Shown: positions 52,708 through 61,493, counted from the first letter of the stretch. The stretch is DNA of 64,000 nucleotides from Halopseudomonas maritima (GCF_021545785.1 NZ_CP079801.1:1612001-1676000); one strand, 5' to 3'. A program made the numbers and translations. The notes: a model not told the origin generated them from the letters alone.

Positions 52708-53499
52708 CTAGCGACTACGCAGCGCAGCCCAGGTCTTCTGGCCGACAATGCCGTCGACCAGCAAACCGGCGGTCTGCTGAAACTGCATTACCGCCAGCTC
52801 GGTTGCCGGGCCAAAGTCACGATCGATTGACAGCGGATAGCCTCGGGCGGCCAGCAGTTCTTGCAGCTCCTGCACCGCATCACCAAAGGAGCCGCGCCGC
52901 AGGGCTACCGTGGCACCGCCTTGCGCCTGCGACACCCGCAAGCCCTCCAGCGCTGCCAGCGCGGTCTTGGCTTTCTGCAGATACTGGCGCCGATCTTCCA
53001 ACCCGTTTAGTCCGCCGTTGACCAGTCGAGTAGCGCGAATCAGGTCATCACGGTCAGCCGCCTCGTTGATCTGGCGGGTGTGCCAGTACTCACAGGCGAT
53101 TTTCAGCGATGTGAGTGGCTCGGCCGCCAGCTCTGGCTCGGCCTCCAGCGGCAGGCCCAGACGCTCGCTCATTTGCCGGTAGTTGGCTCGCCCGGTCAGC
53201 TGGATCAGCCCGCGCCCCTTGTAACGCCGGCCGTCGCCGCGCTCGGTGTTGCCCAGATCCCGCCGCCCTTCGTAGGCAGCACCGCTGGCAAACTCCTCGG
53301 TGGTACGAAACCCGGCACATTCGTGGGTCACCTGCGCCATGAAGTGCGCAATACGCAGACGACTGTCGATGCGGTAATGGGCGAGGGTGGGGGCGAAGGC
53401 GGCAGAGATATCACCGACGATGCGCCGCTGGGCATCAGCGCGAGCGCCGGAAAAGCGCGGGGAAACGGCGAGAATGAAGGCTCCGTCGACAGGAATCAT
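52708..53499 (-). CDS. GH19 chitinase/lysozyme-like endolysin with peptidoglycan-binding domain
   Basis: A 263-aa enzyme without a Sec signal. The GH19 catalytic domain (about 20-190) has the catalytic Glu region AHFMAQVTHECAGFRTTEEF and the family phrase YKGRGLIQLTGRANY. A C-terminal PG_binding_1 domain (about 195-262) ends with DFGPATELAVMQFQQTAGLLVDGIVGQKTWAAL. GGAGCTGCCC precedes the ATG. Such enzymes occur in phages and in some bacterial cell-wall or secretion roles. No holin, spanin or phage gene is near, so it is not part of a visible prophage. Confidence 0.9.
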   Translation of the reverse strand: MIPVDGAFILAVSPRFSGARADAQRRIVGDISAAFAPTLAHYRIDSRLRIAHFMAQVTHECAGFRTTEEFASGAAYEGRRDLGNTERGDGRRYKGRGLIQLTGRANYRQMSERLGLPLEAEPELAAEPLTSLKIACEYWHTRQINEAADRDDLIRATRLVNGGLNGLEDRRQYLQKAKTALAALEGLRVSQAQGGATVALRRGSFGDAVQELQELLAARGYPLSIDRDFGPATELAVMQFQQTAGLLVDGIVGQKTWAALRSR

Positions 53500-53586
53500 G
53501 GGCAGCTCCGTGGATTGCTTTCATAGCAAACGGCACTGCCCAACGACGCCGCTGATCTGTTCTTTATTCAGCTTAGCCGCTATCGA

Positions 53587-54540
53587 CTAGAGCGCCAGCG
53601 GCAGACCTACCGGCACCACCCGATGCTGCAGCAGCAGACGGGCAAAATGCTGCGGGTCCTTCACCAGCACGCCGGCCTGCCCGGCAAATTCCTCTGCCGC
53701 AATCTGCCGCGACAGCCAAAAACGCAGCGCCGCCAGCCGCAGCATGGCGGGCCAGCACTGGGCCTCAGCGGCAGTGAAAGGGCGCCGCGCTGCGTACCCT
53801 GCCAACAGCGCACGCGCACGGCGGGGCTGCAGCGCGCCGTCGTCACCCAGACACCAGTCGTTCACGGCAATCGCCACGTCGTACAGCATCCAGCCACTGG
53901 CCGCGTTGTAAAAGTCGATCACACCGCTCAGGTGGTGGCCGTCAAACAGCACGTTGTCACGGAACAGGTCAGCGTGCAGCACGGCGCGCGGCAGGCCCGG
54001 ATCCTGCCGGCGCCAATGCACCAGCTGGGTCAGCAAGGTCTCCAGCACCTCGGCCAGTTCACCGCTGTGCTGCGAGAGCTGGCGACGCGCCTGATCCTGC
54101 ATCCAGTCAACGCCACGTTCATCCGCCCGGGCCAACGCGTTGTCACGGGTAGCCAGGTGCAACTGCGCCAACCAGCCGCCAACCGCCTCGCAGTGACTGG
54201 CATCCGGCTGCTCGATGTGCCGCCCGGCCAGGCGCGGTTGCAACAACGCGGGGCGCTCCTTGAGCTGGTGGATGCAGTGGCCGCTGCGATCGGCAACCGC
54301 GTAGGGCACGGCCAGGCCAGCGCCCTGCAGGCAGGCCAGCAGCTCGACCAGAAACGGCAGAACCGCCGGGTCACCGCGCTCAACCAGGGTGAGAACAAAG
54401 TCGCCCTGCTCGCAACTGACAAAAAAATTGCTGTTCTCGCTGCCGCCTTCAATGCCCTGAAAGCCAATCAGGCGCCCCAGGTCAAAGCCGGCGACAAAGG
54501 TTTCCAGCTCGGCCTGCGCCAGCGGAGTAAATACCGACAC
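53587..54540 (-). CDS. thrB: Homoserine kinase (ThrB, APH/fructosamine-kinase type)
   Basis: A 317-aa kinase of the aminoglycoside-phosphotransferase fold, the form of ThrB used by pseudomonads. The catalytic loop reads VLHADLFRDNVLFDG, the Mg motif GVIDFYNAASG, and the N-terminal nucleotide site GGSENSNFFV. It phosphorylates homoserine for threonine synthesis. It starts 8 bp after the DUF2782 stop. Confidence 0.93.
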   Translation of the reverse strand: MSVFTPLAQAELETFVAGFDLGRLIGFQGIEGGSENSNFFVSCEQGDFVLTLVERGDPAVLPFLVELLACLQGAGLAVPYAVADRSGHCIHQLKERPALLQPRLAGRHIEQPDASHCEAVGGWLAQLHLATRDNALARADERGVDWMQDQARRQLSQHSGELAEVLETLLTQLVHWRRQDPGLPRAVLHADLFRDNVLFDGHHLSGVIDFYNAASGWMLYDVAIAVNDWCLGDDGALQPRRARALLAGYAARRPFTAAEAQCWPAMLRLAALRFWLSRQIAAEEFAGQAGVLVKDPQHFARLLLQHRVVPVGLPLAL

Positions 54541-54548
54541 GGCTCAAC

Positions 54549-54833
54549 TCACCACTCAAAGATCTTCCAGGAAGGGATACGCAGCCCGTCAGGCTGGTCG
54601 GAGCGCACGTAGTTGCCGTCTTCATCCACGGCCACCAGATAGTAGGGCGCGCCGCTGCTGGGGATGACCTTGATGGCATAGAGGAAGCCGTTGACGCGGT
54701 ACTCCTCAACCGTCCGATCACCTTCCTGACGGATGGTTACTTCCGGGTCACCCGGGACCGCGTCTTGCGCCATGACCGATGCACTGCCCAGCAACAGCGC
54801 GGCGGCCAATCCAAAGCCAACTTTGCGAATCAT
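54549..54833 (-). CDS. DUF2782 family periplasmic protein
   Basis: A 94-aa exported protein with a signal peptide (GFGLAAALLLGSASVMAQD) and the family core VEEYRVNGFLYAIKVIPSSGAPYYLVAVDEDGNYVR. Always found upstream of thrB, divergent from polA, in pseudomonads. Function unknown. Confidence 0.92.
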   Translation of the reverse strand: MIRKVGFGLAAALLLGSASVMAQDAVPGDPEVTIRQEGDRTVEEYRVNGFLYAIKVIPSSGAPYYLVAVDEDGNYVRSDQPDGLRIPSWKIFEW

Positions 54834-54905
54834 GGTAGTCTTGTCCTTTGCCTGAATGATGCTTTCATTCTAGCCCCATTGGCTCCCGAATTGTTGACCT
54901 GACGC

Positions 54906-57650
54906 ATGACAGACACCACACCCCTGATCCTGGTGGACGGCTCGTCCTATCTTTACCGCGCCTTCCACGCCCTGCCCCCGCTGACCACCAGCAAAGGCCT
55001 GCCCACCGGCGCCGTCAAGGGCGTGCTGAACATGCTGAAAAGCCTGCTCAAGCAGTATCCCCAAAGCCCGATTGCCGTGGTATTTGACGCCAAGGGACCG
55101 ACCTTCCGCGACGAGATGTTTGAGCAGTACAAGTCGCACCGCCCGCCCATGCCTGACGACCTGCGCGCCCAGATCGAGCCGCTGCACGCAGCCGTTCGCG
55201 CACTCGGCCTGCCACTACTGTGTGTCGACGGCGTTGAGGCCGACGACGTGATCGGCACCCTGGCGCGGCAGAGCGCCGACGCCGGCCGTGCCGTGGTGAT
55301 CTCCACCGGCGACAAGGATATGGCGCAGCTGGTCGACGAGCACATCACCCTGGTCAACACCATGACCAACACCGTGATGGACATTCAGGGCGTGCGCGAC
55401 AAGTTTGGTATCGGGCCGGAACTGATCATCGACTACCTGGCGCTGATGGGCGACAAGGTCGATAACATCCCGGGCGTCCCCGGTGTCGGTGAGAAAACCG
55501 CACTGGGCCTGCTGACCGGCGTGGGCGGCGGCCTGGACGTGATCTACAACAGCCTGGACAAGGTGCCGGAACTACCGATTCGCGGCGCCAAGAAGCTGCC
55601 CGAGAAGCTCGAAGAACACAAGGAGATGGCCTACCTGTCCTACCAGCTGGCCACCATCAAGCTGGATGTACCGCTGGAGGTGCAAGTCGACGCGCTGCAA
55701 CCCAGCGCCGCCAACCGCGAAGCACTGATCGAGCTGTACCGCGAGATGGAGTTCAAAAGCTGGCTGGACGATCTGCTGCGCGAAGCCAAGGCCGAAGGCC
55801 AGGCCAGTGACAGCGGCGATGCCGCCGAACAAGCGCAAGAAAACCAGTACGAGATCATCACCGAGCAGGCCGACTTTGAACGCTGGCTCGGCAAGCTCGA
55901 GGCCGCCGAGCTGTTCGCCTTCGACACCGAAACCACCAGCATCGACGCCCAGCGCGCCGAACTGGTTGGCGTGTCGCTGGCGGTGCAGCCCCACGAGGCA
56001 GCCTACATTCCGGTTGCCCACAGCTATATGGGCGTACCCGAGCAACTCGATCGCGATAAGGTACTCGCCGCGCTCAAGCCCTATCTGGAAGACCCGGCCA
56101 AGGCCAAGGTCGCGCAGCACGCCAAGTACGACATCAACGTGCTGGCCCACTACGACATCCGCGTGCAGGGCGTGGCCTTTGACACCATGCTCGAATCCTA
56201 CGTGCTGGACGCCACCGCCACCCGTCACGACATGGACAGCCTGTCGCTCAAGTATCTGGGCCAAGGCACCATCAAGTTCGAAGAGATCGCCGGCAAGGGC
56301 AGCAAGCAGCTGACCTTTGATCAGATTGCACTGGAGCAGGCCGGCCCCTACGCCGCCGAAGACGCCGACGTGACCCTGCGCCTGCACCAGACCCTGTGGG
56401 CCAAGCTGCAGCCACAGCCGTCGCTGGCGCGTGTGCTGCAGGAGATTGAAATGCCGCTGATGCCGGTGCTGGCACGCATCGAGCGCAACGGCGCACTGGT
56501 CGACGCCAAGCTACTGGGCCAGCAGAGCATTGAGCTGGGCGAAACGATGGTCGCGCTGGAACGCCAGGCATTCGAGCTGGCGGGCGAGGAGTTCAACCTC
56601 GGCTCACCCAAGCAGCTGGGCGCCATCCTGTATGAGAAGCAAGGCCTGCCGGTGCTGTCGAAAACCGCCAAGGGTCAGCCCTCCACCGCCGAGGCGGTGC
56701 TGGCCGAACTGGCAGAGCAGGGCTTTGAGCTGCCGCAGGTGATCATGCAGTACCGCAGCGTCAGCAAGCTCAAGAGCACCTACACCGACCGCCTGCCGGA
56801 GCAGATTAACCCGCGCACCGGGCGTATCCACACCTCCTACCATCAGGCCGTGGCCGCCACCGGGCGCCTGTCGTCCTCCGACCCAAACCTGCAGAACATC
56901 CCGATTCGCACCAGCGAGGGCCGACGCATCCGCCAGGCCTTTGTCGCGCCCAAGGGCTACAAGCTGCTGGCCGCCGACTACTCGCAGATCGAGCTACGCA
57001 TCATGGCGCACCTGGCCCAGGACACCGGCCTGCTGGATGCCTTCAAACACGACCTGGACGTACACCGCGCCACCGCCGCCGAGGTGTTCGGCGTTACCCT
57101 CGACGAGGTGACCACCGATCAGCGCCGCAGTGCCAAGGCGATCAACTTCGGCCTGATCTACGGCATGAGCGCCTTCGGTCTGGCCAAGCAGATTGGCGTC
57201 GACCGCAAGCAGGCCCAGGCCTACATCGACCGCTACTTTGCCCGCTACCCGGGCGTGCTCAGCTACATGGAGCGCACCCGCGAGCAGGCCAGCGAGCAGG
57301 GCTATGTCGAAACCCTGTTCGGCCGCCGGCTGTACCTGCCGGAGATTCACGCCAAGAATCAGGCCATGCGCAAGGCCGCCGAGCGCACCGCCATCAACGC
57401 GCCGATGCAAGGCACCGCCGCCGACATCATCAAGCGCGCGATGATCAAGGTCGAGTCCTGGCTGAACGACAGCAGCCTGGATGCCCGCGTCATCATGCAG
57501 GTACACGACGAATTGGTTCTGGAAGTACGTGAAGACCAGATCGATGCCGTCACCCAGGGCCTCAAGGAGCACATGGCCCAGGCCGCCGAACTCGATGTAC
57601 CGCTGGTAGTCGAGGTAGGGGTGGGGGATAACTGGGACGAGGCGCACTAG
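54906..57650 (+). CDS. polA: DNA polymerase I
   Basis: A 914-aa polymerase with all three activities. The 5'-3' nuclease is at about 1-290 (LVDGSSYLYRAFHALP; GVEADDVIGTLA; GDKVDNIPGVPGVGEKTA). The 3'-5' exonuclease is at about 310-490 (FAFDTETTSID). The polymerase is at about 520-914, with motif A DYSQIELRIMAH, motif B RRSAKAINFGLIYG, and motif C VHDELVLEV. The stop is followed by a heptamer repeat array. Confidence 0.98.
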   Translation: MTDTTPLILVDGSSYLYRAFHALPPLTTSKGLPTGAVKGVLNMLKSLLKQYPQSPIAVVFDAKGPTFRDEMFEQYKSHRPPMPDDLRAQIEPLHAAVRALGLPLLCVDGVEADDVIGTLARQSADAGRAVVISTGDKDMAQLVDEHITLVNTMTNTVMDIQGVRDKFGIGPELIIDYLALMGDKVDNIPGVPGVGEKTALGLLTGVGGGLDVIYNSLDKVPELPIRGAKKLPEKLEEHKEMAYLSYQLATIKLDVPLEVQVDALQPSAANREALIELYREMEFKSWLDDLLREAKAEGQASDSGDAAEQAQENQYEIITEQADFERWLGKLEAAELFAFDTETTSIDAQRAELVGVSLAVQPHEAAYIPVAHSYMGVPEQLDRDKVLAALKPYLEDPAKAKVAQHAKYDINVLAHYDIRVQGVAFDTMLESYVLDATATRHDMDSLSLKYLGQGTIKFEEIAGKGSKQLTFDQIALEQAGPYAAEDADVTLRLHQTLWAKLQPQPSLARVLQEIEMPLMPVLARIERNGALVDAKLLGQQSIELGETMVALERQAFELAGEEFNLGSPKQLGAILYEKQGLPVLSKTAKGQPSTAEAVLAELAEQGFELPQVIMQYRSVSKLKSTYTDRLPEQINPRTGRIHTSYHQAVAATGRLSSSDPNLQNIPIRTSEGRRIRQAFVAPKGYKLLAADYSQIELRIMAHLAQDTGLLDAFKHDLDVHRATAAEVFGVTLDEVTTDQRRSAKAINFGLIYGMSAFGLAKQIGVDRKQAQAYIDRYFARYPGVLSYMERTREQASEQGYVETLFGRRLYLPEIHAKNQAMRKAAERTAINAPMQGTAADIIKRAMIKVESWLNDSSLDARVIMQVHDELVLEVREDQIDAVTQGLKEHMAQAAELDVPLVVEVGVGDNWDEAH

Positions 57651-57669
57651 CGGCGGCCCTTTGGGCCGA

Positions 57670-57774
57670 GCTGCAAGCTGCAAGCTGCAAGCTGCAAGCT
57701 GCAAGCTGCAAGCTGCAAGCTGCAAGCTGCAAGCTGCAAGCTGCAAGCTGCAAGCTGCAAGCTGCAAGCTGCAA
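57670..57774. repeat. Heptamer tandem array, 15 copies of GCTGCAA
   Basis: Fifteen perfect, uninterrupted copies of a 7-bp unit begin 20 bp after the polA stop. Such microsatellites change length by slippage. Because seven is not a multiple of three, any reading frame through it shifts, so it is not coding. Confidence 0.97.
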
Positions 57775-57912
57775 GCTTAATCAGGGTGCGCGCGATGGCG
57801 AGGCGGTCAAGTATTTTCTACTGGCTTTACCGCTACACATGGTCGCAAGAAATCCGCGCGGCTCGCCCCCGCACCGGCCCAGCTTGCGGCTTGCCGCTTG
57901 AAGCTTGCCGCT

Positions 57913-57944
57913 GAAAACAGCCGCGCCTAAGCGCGACTGTTTTC
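57913..57944. terminator. Long-stem hairpin between the heptamer array and ErsA
   Basis: GAAAACAG pairs with CTGTTTTC and CGCGC with GCGCG around a CTAA loop, giving a nearly perfect 14-bp stem. It probably terminates polA transcription; the run of T inside the 3' arm supports this. Confidence 0.65.
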
Positions 57945-57971
57945 ATAACCCTTCCGTCTAAATCTTTTTTT

Positions 57972-57999
57972 GAACTTATCCCGAACCCGCCCGGTCAGA
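57972..57999 (+). promoter_or_regulatory. AlgU (sigma-22)-type promoter of the ErsA-like sRNA
   Basis: GAACTT and TCAGA are 17 bp apart, close to the AlgU/RpoE consensus (GAACTT - N16/17 - TCTGA). It is placed to start transcription near 58005. In P. aeruginosa the ersA promoter is known to be AlgU-dependent. Confidence 0.75.
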
Positions 58000-58004
58000 G
58001 CTTA

Positions 58005-58140
58005 TGAACGGCTTGAGAGCCATTCATGCTCCTTAGATGTGATTTAGTGTTGGCAGAAAAACCGGGCACTCCCTTTCCTAGCACAGCCCGGTTAGTTGAA
58101 CCCCGAGCCTCCCTCCCCATAGAAGCTCGGGGTTTTTTTT
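58005..58140 (+). ncRNA. ersA: ErsA-type small RNA
   Basis: The polA-engB gap is where ErsA lies in Pseudomonas (and Spot 42 in enterobacteria). The predicted transcript of about 136 nt has a 5' hairpin (GGCTTGAGAGCC), a central hairpin with stem AACCGGGC / GCCCGGTT and a C/U-rich loop (ACTCCCTTTCCTA) suited to pair with ribosome-binding sites, and a strong Rho-independent terminator (AACCCCGAGC / GCTCGGGGTT with eight T). The size is close to the P. aeruginosa ErsA. The end points are estimated. Confidence 0.82.
58099..58140 (+). terminator. Rho-independent terminator of the ErsA-like sRNA
   Basis: A perfect 10-bp stem AACCCCGAGC / GCTCGGGGTT with a 16-nt loop is followed by an eight-T run. 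It also faces the end of engB. Confidence 0.92.
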
Positions 58141-58149
58141 GCCTGACAT

Positions 58150-58797
58150 TCAGCTCTCACCCGCTTCCAGCTCATCTGGCTCAGTCGGGAACAACCACTG
58201 CGCCAGCCGTGCGTGGGCCTCATCAATGCCCATGCGCTTGGGCGAAGAGAACAGCTGCACACTGGCATTGGAGCGCAGCTCCTTGCGCATACGCGTCTGC
58301 ACCTTGAGCAGTGCATTCTTGGCCGCGCCAAAGGCCATCTTGTCGGCCTTGCTGAGCAGCACGTGGGCCGGAATATCACTCTTGCGTGCCCATTCCAGCA
58401 TCATGCAGTCAAAGTCCGACAGCGGATGACGCAGGTCCATCACCAGCACCAGCCCCACCAGGCTCTGGCGACCGGTCAGGTAGGCATCCAGATGTTGTTG
58501 CCAGTGCGCCTTCAGCTCCAGTGGCACCTTGGCGTAGCCGTAACCGGGCAGATCCACCAGGCGGCGCTCGTCATCCAGCCGGAAAAAATTGATCAGCTGG
58601 GTGCGCCCCGGTGTCTTCGAGGTACGCGCCAGTCGCGCGTGCGTCAGGGTGTTCAGGGCGCTCGACTTGCCCGCATTGGAGCGCCCGGCAAAGGCCACTT
58701 CGAGTCCAAGATCGGGCGGGCACTGGGATACCAGGCTGGCGCTCTTGATAAAGGTGGCCTGCTGACACAGGGAGACGAGGGGGGTGCTGGAAGACAT
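58150..58797 (-). CDS. engB: Ribosome biogenesis GTPase EngB (YsxC/YihA)
   Basis: A 215-aa GTPase. G1 GRSNAGKSS, G2 in TSKTPGRTQLINFF, G3 DLPGYGYAK, G4 LLSKADK, and G5 near RKELRSNASVQLFSSPK. It acts in 50S subunit assembly. Convergent with the ErsA-type sRNA, as in Pseudomonas. Confidence 0.96.
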   Translation of the reverse strand: MSSSTPLVSLCQQATFIKSASLVSQCPPDLGLEVAFAGRSNAGKSSALNTLTHARLARTSKTPGRTQLINFFRLDDERRLVDLPGYGYAKVPLELKAHWQQHLDAYLTGRQSLVGLVLVMDLRHPLSDFDCMMLEWARKSDIPAHVLLSKADKMAFGAAKNALLKVQTRMRKELRSNASVQLFSSPKRMGIDEAHARLAQWLFPTEPDELEAGES

Positions 58798-59103
58798 GGA
58801 ATTCCCGTTGGGGCCGGCCCTGCCGACCCAAGACTGATGACATTCACGTTTGAGGCCCGCTTAGTATATAATGCCGCGGTTATGGGAAGCACTGACCAAT
58901 TGCCCCGGCCCGTGTCAGCCCCCTTAGACTCCTGCCAGCCAAGACTGCAGCTTCGGGTGCGGCATTTAAGCCATTGCGCCAGGGCCAGTGCGCCGCTAGC
59001 ATGAGCACAAAATCAAGGCAGCCTGCGCTGGATAACGCGGTCAACAAGGCCGGACAGCAGGCAAGGCCAACACGTTTTCTTTTAGCCGTTATTGGATTAG
59101 CCG
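58798..59103. other. Divergent promoter region engB / cytochrome c4
   Basis: No gene is seen in this 306-bp gap. A TATAAT at 58867-58872 with TTCACG 18 bp upstream is a likely plus-strand sigma-70 promoter, leaving a leader of about 220 nt before the cytochrome gene. The engB promoter must lie close to its start. Confidence 0.45.
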
Positions 59104-59712
59104 ATGAATAAATTACTCGTTAGTCTGCTGCTGACCCTGGGTGTCGCCACGAGCGCGCATGCTCTGGAAGGCAACGCAGAAGCAGGTCAAGGCAAGATCG
59201 CTGTCTGTGGCGCCTGCCACGGCGCGGACGGCAATAGCCCGGCCCCCAACTTCCCGAAGCTGGCTGGTCAGGGCGAACAGTATCTGCTCAAGCAGCTGAC
59301 TGACATCAAGGAAGGCCGCCGTACCGTTGTTGAAATGACCGGCATGCTGGCTGGACTGAACGAGCAGGACATGGCTGATATCGCCGCCTACTTCGCCTCC
59401 CAAAGCATGACCCTGGGCGCTGCCGACCCGGCCCTGGCCGCACGCGGCGAAGCCATCTTCCGCGGCGGCAACCTGGAAACGGGCCTGCCGGCCTGCACCG
59501 GCTGCCACTCCCCGACCGGCAAGGGTAACCCGCCCGCCTCCTATCCGCGCCTGGCCGGCCAGCATGCCACCTATACCGCCAAGCAGCTGACCGACTTCCG
59601 CGAGGGCAACCGCACCAACGACGGTGAAGCCGCGATCATGCAGACCGTGTCCAGCCGCCTGAGCAACAAGGATATCGAAGCGGTTTCCGCCTATATCCAG
59701 GGCCTGCGTTAA
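59104..59712 (+). CDS. Cytochrome c4 (diheme)
   Basis: A 202-aa periplasmic protein. Signal peptide (KLLVSLLLTLGVATSAHA), first heme CGACH (VCGACHGADGN) and second heme CTGCH (PACTGCHSPTGKGN), each half about 90 residues with a distal Met (TGMLAGL / MQTVSSRL region). Cytochrome c4 can donate electrons to cbb3 or caa3 oxidases and to NorC. It sits between engB and dsbA as in Pseudomonas. Confidence 0.95.
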   Translation: MNKLLVSLLLTLGVATSAHALEGNAEAGQGKIAVCGACHGADGNSPAPNFPKLAGQGEQYLLKQLTDIKEGRRTVVEMTGMLAGLNEQDMADIAAYFASQSMTLGAADPALAARGEAIFRGGNLETGLPACTGCHSPTGKGNPPASYPRLAGQHATYTAKQLTDFREGNRTNDGEAAIMQTVSSRLSNKDIEAVSAYIQGLR

Positions 59713-59730
59713 GCGTAAGGGCTTGTAACA

Positions 59731-59761
59731 AAAAAAGGGCGGCCATTGGCCGCCCTTTTTT
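59731..59761. terminator. Strong Rho-independent terminator after cytochrome c4
   Basis: GGGCGGCC / GGCCGCCC, extended by A-T pairs to 14 bp with an ATT loop, and a T-run. The A-run on the other side makes it bidirectional. Confidence 0.95.
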
Positions 59762-59849
59762 GTGCTCGCAGGTTTGTGTCTGGTAATCGCGGAATCTTTG
59801 TTCTACTGTCGGGTCTCATATCTGTCATATCCCCGTTTTGGAGTCTTAC

Positions 59850-60488
59850 ATGCGTGCGTTGTTCAGCGTTGCCCTGATCTGGCTGCTCGGCAGCTTTGCC
59901 CTGGCCCAAGCCCAGCAGGCCCAATACCAGGCTGGAGTACACTACGTCGTGCTGCCGACGCCGGCCGCGACCGCCGACCCTGACAAAATCGAGGTAGCAG
60001 AGCTGTTCTGGTACGGCTGCCCGCACTGCTACACCCTGAACCCGCTCGTTACCGAGTGGAGCAAGACCCTTGCTGACGACGTCAACTTCCGCCCGGTGCC
60101 GGCGATGTTTGGCGGCAACTGGAACACCCATGGCCAGCTGTTCTACACCCTGGACAGCCTGGGCAAGCTGGAAGAAACCCACGACGCGGTATTCAACGCT
60201 ATTCACAAGCAGGGCAACCGCCTGGAAAGTGAAGACGCCATGATCGACTTCCTGGAAGACTACGGCATCACCGAAGAGGAGTTCCGCAAGGCCTGGAGTT
60301 CTTTCGGCGTAAAAAGCCGCATCGACCAGGCCAGCCGCCTGGCCCGTTCGTACCGCGCCACCGGGGTGCCCTGCCTGATTATCAACGGCAAGTACCGCAT
60401 CGAAGGTCAGATGGCCGGCAGCTACGAAAACATGATGAAGATTGCCGAATACCTGATCGAGCAGGAACGCCAGGCAGCACAGCGCTGA
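59850..60488 (+). CDS. dsbA: Periplasmic thiol:disulfide oxidoreductase DsbA
   Basis: A 212-aa exported protein with a signal peptide (LFSVALIWLLGSFALAQAQ), thioredoxin fold with the catalytic CPHC (WYGCPHCYTLNPL), and cis-Pro loop (ATGVPCLIING). The ATG at 59850 follows TTTTGGAG. It introduces disulfides in envelope proteins. Confidence 0.96.
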   Translation: MRALFSVALIWLLGSFALAQAQQAQYQAGVHYVVLPTPAATADPDKIEVAELFWYGCPHCYTLNPLVTEWSKTLADDVNFRPVPAMFGGNWNTHGQLFYTLDSLGKLEETHDAVFNAIHKQGNRLESEDAMIDFLEDYGITEEEFRKAWSSFGVKSRIDQASRLARSYRATGVPCLIINGKYRIEGQMAGSYENMMKIAEYLIEQERQAAQR

Positions 60489-60491
60489 TCC

Positions 60492-61379
60492 ATGCTGTCG
60501 GTTGGCAACATCAACAGTCGCCGCACTACCCGGGGCCACATGGCGCCGGGTGAGCTGCGTACCAATGACCTGTGCGCCACCGACCGACAGCCACTACCCG
60601 ATGTGCTGCGCCTGCTGAGTTTCAATATCCAGGTCGGTATCAATACCCAACGCTATCACCACTACCTGACCCGCAGCTGGCAGCACCTGCTACCGCACGC
60701 CGGGCGCCAGCGGCAGTTGGGGCGGGTAGCACAGCTGCTGGGCGAGTTTGACCTGGTCGCGCTGCAGGAGGTCGACGGCGGCAGCCTGCGTTCCGGCTTC
60801 GTCAACCAGGTTGAGCACCTCGCCCGCGAAAGCGGCTTTCCCTACTGGTACCAGCAACTCAACCGCAACCTCGGGCGCTTCGCTCAGCATTCCAATGGTT
60901 TACTCAGTCGCTTTGCCCCGGACCTGCTCGAAGATCACAAGCTGCCAGGCATACTGCCTGGACGCGGCGCCATCCTGACACAGTTCGGACAGGGCGAAGA
61001 CTCGCTGCTGGTGGTCATGATGCATCTGGCGCTGAGTCCCAAAGGACGGGCAAACCAGTTGGCCTACGTACGCGAGCGCATTGCCGACCATCGCCATGTG
61101 GTGCTGATGGGTGACATGAACACCCACGCCGAAGACCTGCTAGAGTGTTCTCCGCTCAAAGGCGCCAACCTGCAGGCGCCCGACCTGCCTGGCACCTATC
61201 CCAGCTGGCGCCCGGCGCGCGTGCTGGACCATATTCTGATCAGCCCCAGCCTGGAAATCGCCCGGGTTGACGTACTACCGCAAGCCATTTCCGATCACCT
61301 GCCGGTGGCCATGCATATCAAGCTGCCGAGCAGCCTGTGTCAGGACCCGACGCCCTCCGACCTGTCCCCCTCATCCTAG
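60492..61379 (+). CDS. Endonuclease/exonuclease/phosphatase (EEP) family protein
   Basis: A 295-aa protein with the EEP fold. Conserved residues are in LLSFNIQVG (Asn), LVALQEVDGGS (catalytic Glu), MMHLALSP, VVLMGDMNTH (Asp-Asn) and ISDHLPVAM (Asp-His). It starts 3 bp after dsbA. It has no signal peptide. Substrate may be DNA, phosphoinositide-like or other phosphodiester; unknown. Confidence 0.88.
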   Translation: MLSVGNINSRRTTRGHMAPGELRTNDLCATDRQPLPDVLRLLSFNIQVGINTQRYHHYLTRSWQHLLPHAGRQRQLGRVAQLLGEFDLVALQEVDGGSLRSGFVNQVEHLARESGFPYWYQQLNRNLGRFAQHSNGLLSRFAPDLLEDHKLPGILPGRGAILTQFGQGEDSLLVVMMHLALSPKGRANQLAYVRERIADHRHVVLMGDMNTHAEDLLECSPLKGANLQAPDLPGTYPSWRPARVLDHILISPSLEIARVDVLPQAISDHLPVAMHIKLPSSLCQDPTPSDLSPSS

Positions 61380-61493
61380 GCCCGGGAAGCAGAGCAGCAC
61401 CGCTTGATTGGCTGAGCTGCAACAAGCACTGCGCAGACTAGCCAGCCTGCCCGCATTCCCTATAATCTCTGGTAATTAACCCCCGGAGCCCCC

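Larger units (their letters stand above)
57651..58149. other. polA-engB intergenic region with repeat array, hairpin and sRNA
   Basis: This 499-bp gap holds the 15-copy heptamer array, an isolated copy of related words (CAGCTTGCGGCTTGCCGCTTGAAGC-like, near 57880-57910), a long-stem hairpin at 57913-57944 and the ErsA-type sRNA. Each is listed separately. No protein gene is supported. Confidence 0.7.

Noticed and set aside
57562..57774. A repeat peptide (MQLAACSLQL...) encoded by the heptamer array
   Set aside because: It is an artefact of a 7-bp repeat being open in several frames; no ribosome site and no stable frame.
57670..57774. CRISPR array
   Set aside because: The unit is 7 bp with no spacers; it is a microsatellite.
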